A DNA stretch of 36,434 nt, taken from contig JAHIWP010000076.1 in the NCBI GenBank assembly GCA_018816095.1, positions 1 through 36,434 of the forward strand, read 5' to 3'. The notes beneath the pieces were generated by a model, which made no database searches, had not been told where the DNA came from, and saw only the letters and a list, made by a program, of their open reading frames with translations. Shown here piece after piece: positions 31,676-36,434 of the stretch. The position numbers and the translations under genes were made by a program. The DNA comes from Gammaproteobacteria bacterium. Its GTDB lineage: Bacteria > Pseudomonadota > Gammaproteobacteria > Pseudomonadales > Pseudomonadaceae. Numbering within the stretch: the first letter of the stretch is position 1; each line of letters opens with the position of its first letter.

Positions 31676-32341
31676 TTAGTCATCGCCCATGATGCCGAAA
31701 ATCTGCAGCAGGCTGATGAACAGGTTGTAGATCGACACATACAGGCTGATGGTCGCCATGATGTAGTTGCGCTCGCCACCATGAATGATCGCGCTGGTCT
31801 GGAACAGGATGCAGGCCGAGGAGAACAGCACAAAACCCGCACTGATCGCCAACTGCAGGCCACTGATCTGGAAGAAGAAGCCCGCCACCATCGCACCGAG
31901 CAAAACAAAGAAGCCTGCGGTAATAAAGCCGCTGAGGAAGCTCATGTCCTTGCGAGTGGTCAGTACATAGGCCGACAGACCGCAAAACACCAGTGCAGTC
32001 ATGGCAAAGGCCGAGCTGACGACTTCTGCGCCGTTGGCCATACCCATGTAGCGATTGAGGATAGGACCGAGGGTATAACCCATGAAACCGGTCAGGGCAA
32101 GAGTCGAAACCAGGCCCCAAGACGAGTTACGCAATTTGGCCGTGAGGAAAAACAGACCATAAAAGCCAATCAGCACCACGAAGATATTTGGGTAAGGCAC
32201 ATTGGCGCGCTGCGCGATGTAGGCCACCAAGCCACTGAAGGCCAAGGTGATAGCCAGCAGACCATAGGTATTGCGCAGGACGCGACTGACTTCTTGCTGT
32301 TCAACCTGCGTATGGTCAAGTACATAATTGTGTTCGTTCAT
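31676..32341 (-). CDS. yccA: Bax inhibitor-1/YccA family membrane protein
   Basis: The 221-residue inner-membrane protein has a short polar N-terminus (about 1-22) and seven predicted helices, ending in the acidic GIMGDD tail. E. coli YccA is a substrate and modulator of the FtsH protease; a similar role is inferred. Typical segments are [17 protein letters not shown] and [24 protein letters not shown] precedes the ATG at 32341. It is monocistronic, divergent from tRNA-Ser. Confidence 0.93.
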   Translation of the reverse strand: MNEHNYVLDHTQVEQQEVSRVLRNTYGLLAITLAFSGLVAYIAQRANVPYPNIFVVLIGFYGLFFLTAKLRNSSWGLVSTLALTGFMGYTLGPILNRYMGMANGAEVVSSAFAMTALVFCGLSAYVLTTRKDMSFLSGFITAGFFVLLGAMVAGFFFQISGLQLAISAGFVLFSSACILFQTSAIIHGGERNYIMATISLYVSIYNLFISLLQIFGIMGDD

Positions 32342-32426
32342 GGCGACACTCCTTAAATGACGGATGGTCCGTGACCAATTTCAGCCCGATCATAGCATTG
32401 CGATGCAATCAGCCAACACGCAGAGT

Positions 32427-32454
32427 TTGACAGCGTGTTGCGTTCGGGTAAGAT
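32427..32454 (+). promoter_or_regulatory. Promoter of tRNA-Ser
   Basis: A perfect TTGACA (32427-32432), 16 bp, then TAAGAT (32449-32454). Transcription should start near 32461, about 12 nt before the mature tRNA. An inverted repeat GCGTGTTGCG (32433-32442)/CGCAACACGC (32462-32471) brackets the -10. Confidence 0.75.
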
Positions 32455-32472
32455 TGCCGCCCGCAACACGCC

Positions 32473-32562
32473 GGAAGCGTGGCAGAGCGGTTGAATGCAA
32501 CGGTCTTGAAAACCGTCGAAGGGGAAACTCTTCCGTGAGTTCGAATCTCACCGCTTCCGCCA
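32473..32562 (+). tRNA. tRNA-Ser (anticodon TGA)
   Basis: The 90 nt gene has acceptor stem GGAAGCG/CGCTTCC and encoded CCA (32560-32562). The anticodon arm ACGGT-CTTGAAA-ACCGT carries TGA at 32507-32509. A long variable arm (GGGGAAACTCTTCC) and TTCGAATC T-loop are typical of class II tRNA-Ser. It is charged by SerS, encoded in the same window. Confidence 0.97.
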
Positions 32563-32569
32563 TATTATG

Positions 32570-32624
32570 AAAACCGTCACCTGCAGCGCCTGATTTTATT
32601 GACGCTTGCATTTTGACGGTTTTG
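32570..32624 (+). terminator. Possible terminator hairpin after tRNA-Ser
   Basis: AAAACCGTCA (32570-32579) pairs with TGACGGTTTT (32614-32623) across a 34 nt loop, 8 bp past the tRNA. The 3' arm ends in TTTT. The large loop makes it uncertain, but the location fits. Confidence 0.4.
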
Positions 32625-32705
32625 CACCAAGCTGAAACCTAGCAAAACGCCTGTTATCCAACCCAACCATTCGCTCTTGGCGATTGATGTGAATCGGGGT
32701 GACGT

Positions 32706-33350
32706 TTGATCAGGGTACTCGTTGTTGATGACCATGACCTGGTGCGCACCGGTATCACCCGAATGCTGGCTGATATCGACGGATTGCAGGTGGTTGGTCA
32801 GGCAGAGTCCGGTGAAGAATCCCTGACCAAAGCCCGCGAGCTCAAGCCCGACGTTGTCCTGATGGACATCAAAATGCCGGGAATCGGCGGCCTTGAAGCC
32901 ACTCGTAAGCTGATTCGCAGCCACCCCGACCTGAAAATTGTTGCCGTCACGGCCTGCGAAGAAGACCCGTTCCCCACGCGTCTATTGCAAGCGGGCGCCG
33001 CGGGTTACATGACCAAGGGCGCCGCGCTCGAAGAAATGGTTCAGGCTATTCGTATGGTCTTCGCCGGCCAACGCTACATCAGCCCGCAGATCGCCCAGCA
33101 ACTGGCGCTCAAGTCATTCCAGCCGCAAAGCAGCAATTCGCCATTTGATCTGCTTTCCGAACGCGAAATCCAAATTGCGCTGATGATTGCGGGCTGTCAG
33201 AAAGTTCAAGCGATCTCCGACAAGCTGTGTCTGTCGCCGAAAACCGTGAATACCTACCGCTACCGCATCTTCGAAAAACTCTCGATCACCAGCGATGTCG
33301 AACTGGCCCTACTGGCCGTGCGCCACGGCATGATTGATGCCAGCAGCTGA
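32706..33350 (+). CDS. gacA: Response regulator GacA
   Basis: GacA is the response regulator of the GacS/GacA system that drives RsmY/RsmZ small RNAs and so controls secondary metabolism and biofilm. The 214-residue product has a receiver domain (1-120) with acidic Asp8 and Asp9, phospho-acceptor Asp54 in [10 protein letters not shown], Thr and Lys switch residues ([17 protein letters not shown]). A LuxR-type helix-turn-helix follows ([32 protein letters not shown]). The start is TTG with GGGGTGA upstream; a TTG start of gacA is known in pseudomonads. It overlaps uvrC. Almost identical in pattern to P. aeruginosa GacA. Confidence 0.97.
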   Translation: MIRVLVVDDHDLVRTGITRMLADIDGLQVVGQAESGEESLTKARELKPDVVLMDIKMPGIGGLEATRKLIRSHPDLKIVAVTACEEDPFPTRLLQAGAAGYMTKGAALEEMVQAIRMVFAGQRYISPQIAQQLALKSFQPQSSNSPFDLLSEREIQIALMIAGCQKVQAISDKLCLSPKTVNTYRYRIFEKLSITSDVELALLAVRHGMIDASS

Positions 33351-35178
33351 CGACAGTCGCGCAACCTTCGATTCCAGCGCGTTTCTCTCCACTTGCAGCG
33401 GTCGCCCCGGCGTCTATCGCATGTTCGACGTGGATGCCAAGCTGCTCTATGTCGGTAAAGCCAAGAACCTGAAAAAACGCTTGGCCAGCTACTTCCGTCA
33501 AAGCGGTTTAGCGCCGAAGACCGCCGCGCTGGTAGGTAAAATTGCGCAGATCGAAACCACCATCACCGCCAATGAGACCGAAGCCCTGCTGCTTGAGCAG
33601 ACGCTTATCAAGGAGTGGCGTCCGCCGTACAACATTCTGTTGCGCGACGATAAATCCTACCCTTATGTGTTTCTTTCCGATGGCGATTTCCCGCATTTAA
33701 GCATCCATCGCGGTGCTAAAAAACAAAAAGGTCGCTACTTCGGCCCTTACCCAAGTGCCGGTGCTATTCGCGAAAGCCTCAACCTGCTGCAGAAAACCTT
33801 TTTCGTGCGCCAGTGTGAGGACAGCTTTTACAAAAACCGCACACGGCCCTGCCTGCAGCATCAGATCAAACGCTGCAAAGCCCCTTGCGTGGGCCTGGTC
33901 GAGCCCGCTGAATATGCCGATGACGTGCGACATTCGGTGATGTTTCTTGAGGGCCGCAGCAACGCCCTCACTGATGAGCTCTCCACGGCAATGCAAGCAG
34001 CAGCCATGAAGCTCGATTTTGAGCGCGCTGCCGGATTGCGTGACCAGATCTCACTGTTGCGTCGGGTGCAGGACCAGCAGAGCATGGAGGGCGGCGAAGG
34101 GGATGTCGATGTGGTTGCGGCCATGGTTAACCCGGGCGGCGCGTGCGTACATCTGATCAGCGTGCGTGGCGGCCGGGTCCTTGGCAGTAAGAACTTCTTC
34201 CCGCAGGTTGCCATTGAGGAGGAGGGCAGCAGTGTGTTGCTGGCCTTCCTCGCGCAGTATTACTTGAGCAGCCAGGAGCGCGACCTGCCGAACGAGCTGA
34301 TCGTCAACGCTCAGCACGAAGACTTCCCCACGCTGATCGCCGCAATCGATGAGCTGCGCGGCCGCGAGCTGAGTATCAGCTATCGAGTGCGCGGCATTCG
34401 TGCGCGCTGGCAGCAGCTCGCCGTGACCAATGCTGAGCAAGCCCTGATGGCCCGCCTGGCGAATCGGCAGCATGTTTCCGCGCGCTTTGATGCGCTGGCG
34501 CAAGCACTGGATCTGTATGAGGTGCCGCAGCGTTTGGAGTGTTTTGACATCAGTCATTCCAGCGGTGAGGCGACTGTTGCCTCCTGCGTGGTATTCGGCC
34601 CGGAAGGTCCACTCAAGTCGGATTACCGCCGCTACAACATCGAAGGCGTGACCCCTGGCGATGATTACGCCGCCATGCATCAGGCCCTGACCCGGCGTTT
34701 TAGCAAGATCAAGGATGGCGAAGGCAAGCTGCCGGACATCCTCCTGGTTGACGGCGGTAAGGGTCAGCTAGCAATGGCGCGTGAGGTGCTTGAAGAACTT
34801 GCCGTGCCTGACCTGACGTTGCTCGGTGTGGCTAAGGGGGTGACCCGCAAGCCTGGCCTGGAAACCCTGTACCTGAACGATGCCGCGCATGAGTTCACCC
34901 TGCCGGCAAACTCACCGGCCTTGCATCTTATTCAGCAAATACGCGATGAGTCGCACCGTTTCGCCATTACCGGCCACCGCGCCCGTCGCGATAAAACCCG
35001 GCGCACCTCAACACTTGAAGAGGTTGCCGGAGTAGGGCCTAAGCGCCGCCGCGAGCTCCTCAACCATTTTGGCGGCCTGCAGGAACTGTCTCGCGCCAGC
35101 ATCGAAGAAATCGCCAAAGCACCAGGAATCAGTAAAAAACTCGCCGAGTCGATTTATGCCGCCCTGCACAGTGAGTAG
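33337..35178 (+). CDS. uvrC: UvrABC system protein C
   Basis: UvrC makes both incisions in nucleotide excision repair. The 613-residue product has a GIY-YIG nuclease domain (about 18-100, [25 protein letters not shown]), a UVR domain binding UvrB (about 208-240, [20 protein letters not shown]) and the RNase H-like nuclease ([34 protein letters not shown]). A C-terminal helix-hairpin-helix pair ([20 protein letters not shown]) ends it. The ATG at 33337 overlaps gacA by 14 bp; a TTG one codon earlier is less likely. Confidence 0.97.
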   Translation: MPAADDSRATFDSSAFLSTCSGRPGVYRMFDVDAKLLYVGKAKNLKKRLASYFRQSGLAPKTAALVGKIAQIETTITANETEALLLEQTLIKEWRPPYNILLRDDKSYPYVFLSDGDFPHLSIHRGAKKQKGRYFGPYPSAGAIRESLNLLQKTFFVRQCEDSFYKNRTRPCLQHQIKRCKAPCVGLVEPAEYADDVRHSVMFLEGRSNALTDELSTAMQAAAMKLDFERAAGLRDQISLLRRVQDQQSMEGGEGDVDVVAAMVNPGGACVHLISVRGGRVLGSKNFFPQVAIEEEGSSVLLAFLAQYYLSSQERDLPNELIVNAQHEDFPTLIAAIDELRGRELSISYRVRGIRARWQQLAVTNAEQALMARLANRQHVSARFDALAQALDLYEVPQRLECFDISHSSGEATVASCVVFGPEGPLKSDYRRYNIEGVTPGDDYAAMHQALTRRFSKIKDGEGKLPDILLVDGGKGQLAMAREVLEELAVPDLTLLGVAKGVTRKPGLETLYLNDAAHEFTLPANSPALHLIQQIRDESHRFAITGHRARRDKTRRTSTLEEVAGVGPKRRRELLNHFGGLQELSRASIEEIAKAPGISKKLAESIYAALHSE

Positions 35179-35211
35179 AATGCCGGCTCTCTTTATCGCT
35201 AAGTTGTGCCG

Positions 35212-35772
35212 ATGAACATCCCCAACCTGCTCACCGTGCTCCGTGTATTGCTAATACCGGTATTTATTGTGCTTTTTTACCTCCCCTTCAGTTGGAGCTA
35301 TTGGGCTGCTAGTGCAATGTTCTCAATCGCGGCAGCCACTGACTGGTTAGATGGTTATCTGGCTCGCCGCTGGGAGCAGAGCACGCCGTTTGGCGCGTTC
35401 CTTGACCCGGTTGCCGACAAGCTGATGGTGGCGGTAGCCCTGGTCCTGCTGGTGGATGAACACTCCAACCTCTGGCTAACACTACCGGCGGCCATCATTA
35501 TTGGTCGCGAAATCGTGGTGTCGGCGCTGCGTGAGTGGATGGCAGAGCTTGGGGCGCGTGCGCATGTGGCCGTATCCAAGCTGGCCAAGTGGAAAACTGC
35601 AGCGCAGATGGTGGCGTTGGTGATTCTGCTGGCTAATCCGCCGACATTCACTGCCTGGGTCGTGTTGGGCTATGCGCTGCTGATTATTGCCGCCGTGCTG
35701 ACCCTATGGTCGATGGCCCAGTACCTGATGGCCGCATGGCCGCACCTGCGGATCACCGCCGAAAAGAAATAA
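35212..35772 (+). CDS. pgsA: CDP-diacylglycerol-glycerol-3-phosphate 3-phosphatidyltransferase
   Basis: PgsA makes phosphatidylglycerol phosphate, the committed step to phosphatidylglycerol and cardiolipin, in the inner membrane. The 186-residue product has the CDP-alcohol phosphotransferase motif starting DWLDGYLAR (D-x2-DG-x2-AR-x8-G-x3-D-x3-D) and about five hydrophobic segments. The ATG at 35212 ([12 protein letters not shown]) is preferred over a GTG at 35206. It lies 33 bp behind uvrC in the gacA-uvrC-pgsA order. Confidence 0.96.
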   Translation: MNIPNLLTVLRVLLIPVFIVLFYLPFSWSYWAASAMFSIAAATDWLDGYLARRWEQSTPFGAFLDPVADKLMVAVALVLLVDEHSNLWLTLPAAIIIGREIVVSALREWMAELGARAHVAVSKLAKWKTAAQMVALVILLANPPTFTAWVVLGYALLIIAAVLTLWSMAQYLMAAWPHLRITAEKK

Positions 35773-35791
35773 GCTTTTTTGAATCAAGGGG

Positions 35792-35819
35792 TTGACGGCC
35801 AGCCATGAAACTATAGAAT
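35792..35819 (+). promoter_or_regulatory. Promoter of tRNA-Gly/tRNA-Cys
   Basis: TTGACG (35792-35797), 16 bp, TAGAAT (35814-35819), with 5/6 matches in both elements. Start is expected near 35826, 14 nt before tRNA-Gly. GTTGACGG (35791-35798) recurs inverted as CCGTCAAC (35825-35832) at the start of the transcript. Confidence 0.75.
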
Positions 35820-35839
35820 GGCGCCCGTCAACACGACAA

Positions 35840-35915
<76 letters not shown>

Positions 35916-35956
35916 TTTTCAACGTATCGTTATTTACGACACGTGTTTAGTTTCAA

Positions 35957-36030
35957 GGCTGAGTAGCAGAGTGGTTATGCACCGGATTGCAAATCCGTGA
36001 ACGCCGGTTCGATTCCGACCTCAGCCTCCA
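35957..36030 (+). tRNA. tRNA-Cys (anticodon GCA)
   Basis: The 74 nt gene has acceptor stem GGCTGAG/CTCAGCC and encoded CCA (36028-36030). The anticodon loop TTGCAAA carries GCA. It is 41 bp after tRNA-Gly, probably on the same transcript, and is followed by a strong terminator. Confidence 0.97.
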
Positions 36031-36038
36031 ATTAGAAG

Positions 36039-36071
36039 AGCCTCGTAGATCACTGATTTACGAGGCTTTTT
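36039..36071 (+). terminator. Rho-independent terminator after tRNA-Cys
   Basis: The stem AGCCTCGTA/TACGAGGCT extends inward by four more pairs (one G-U) to a 3 nt loop and ends in TTTT. It lies 8 bp past tRNA-Cys and separates it from tRNA-Leu. Confidence 0.88.
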
Positions 36072-36088
36072 CATTTAAGCTTGAAACC

Positions 36089-36117
36089 TTGCGAGGTGTG
36101 CACGGGCTGTATATAGT
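36089..36117 (+). promoter_or_regulatory. Separate promoter of tRNA-Leu
   Basis: TTGCGA (36089-36094), 17 bp, TATAGT (36112-36117). Start is expected near 36124, about 19 nt before the tRNA. TTGCGAGG (36089-36096) recurs inverted as CCTCGCAA (36123-36130). Confidence 0.7.
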
Positions 36118-36142
36118 CCAAGCCTCGCAACGCAGCGCTACC

Positions 36143-36229
36143 GCCCGAATGGCGAAATCGGTAGACGCATGGGACTTAAAATCCCTCGAGGGTAACCTCG
36201 TGCCGGTTCGATTCCGGCTTCGGGCACCA
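36143..36229 (+). tRNA. tRNA-Leu (anticodon TAA)
   Basis: The 87 nt class II tRNA has acceptor stem GCCCGAA/TTCGGGC and encoded CCA (36227-36229). The anticodon loop CTTAAAA carries TAA. The long variable arm CTCGAGGGTAACCTCGTG is present. It is transcribed from its own promoter and followed by the terminator into which the right-hand intron is inserted. Confidence 0.97.
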
Positions 36230-36272
36230 ACAACGTTAACCTGGGTCTACCCGTGTTAACCCGCAATACAGA

Positions 36273-36299
36273 AAACCGGCTTTTAGAGCCGGTTTTTTT
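36273..36299 (+). terminator. Rho-independent terminator of tRNA-Leu
   Basis: The stem AAACCGGCT/AGCCGGTTT with loop TTTAG continues into seven T residues (36293-36299). The group II intron begins 4 bases later, at 36303. Confidence 0.93.
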
Positions 36300-36302
36300 G
36301 TG

Positions 36303-36434
36303 GTGCGCCAGGCATGGCGCGTAGCGCCGTGACTGGCGCTGTCGGGTTCACTGTGGTGGTGAGCCTGGCGACTTGGAGGTGAAAGTCCTCTACACACCCG
36401 GCAAGGGGAAGTGTTAGCTGAAGGCAAGGGTGTC
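36303..36434 (+). mobile_element. 5' end of a second group II intron (class C-like), truncated by window edge
   Basis: It begins GTGCGCC and reads through the GAGG-TGAAAG-TCCTC hairpin to GAAGGCAAGGGTGTC, a hallmark of the start of domain I in class C bacterial introns. The sequence is identical to the left-hand copy over its full shared length. It follows the tRNA-Leu terminator, leaving the 5' exon TTTTTTTGTG, one base different from TTTTTTTATG at the other copy. The catalytic domains, the maturase ORF and the 3' junction are outside the window. Confidence 0.85.

Noticed and set aside
32677-32709. Upstream ORF ending TTGA over the gacA start, like that at ftsK
   Set aside because: A TGA does overlap the TTG start, but the frame has only TTG/GTG starts and no ATG, so it is not distinguishable from chance.

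Overview
This window is a stretch of Pseudomonas core genome (Pseudomonas sensu lato; species not resolved). The call rests on protein family lengths and gene order. There is a 531-residue isocitrate lyase, and a monomeric and a homodimeric isocitrate dehydrogenase sit back to back. Other diagnostic blocks are clpS-clpA-infA-bpt-aat, trxB/ftsK-lolA-rarA-crcB-serS-cysG, tusDCBE, and gacA-uvrC-pgsA followed by tRNA-Gly, tRNA-Cys and tRNA-Leu. From memory the order is largely collinear with the P. aeruginosa PAO1 region from gacA to aceA. No plasmid, phage, CRISPR or resistance genes were seen.

Layout. Positions 1-129 are the 5' end of a group II intron on the minus strand, directly behind the aceA terminator. 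Next come aceA with a long upstream region (1809-2452) and a minus-strand operon of roxA, a GNAT gene, a DUF7931-like gene and a short secretin-like gene (2453-5493). The minus-strand run nudJ-mnmA-hflD-DMT transporter-purB follows (5572-10126). The divergent idh and icd genes share a 362 bp spacer. Then come cspD/clpS-clpA, infA-bpt-aat, trxB, the plus-strand ftsK to cysG cluster, a glutathionyl-hydroquinone reductase, trpD2-like with tusDCBE, yccA, tRNA-Ser, gacA-uvrC-pgsA and three tRNAs. Positions 36303-36434 are the 5' end of a second group II intron, directly behind the tRNA-Leu terminator. The first 131 and last 134 bases are inverted copies of each other, so the window is probably a whole draft contig broken at a multicopy intron.

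How genes work together. AceA and the two isocitrate dehydrogenases form the TCA/glyoxylate branch point. TusDCB-TusE and MnmA are the relay and final enzyme of tRNA 2-thiouridine synthesis. ClpS, ClpA, Bpt and Aat form the N-degron pathway. GacA sits upstream of uvrC in the conserved Gac layout.

The less ordinary observations are: the pair of terminator-associated introns; an aceA promoter with an adjacent split palindrome resembling an RccR-type operator; a GC-rich coding remnant upstream of it; an 18-codon, possibly leaderless, upstream ORF whose stop overlaps the TTG start of ftsK; and an inverted repeat that links the -35 region to the first transcribed bases at all three tRNA promoters recognised here. 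No wholly new multigene system was found.
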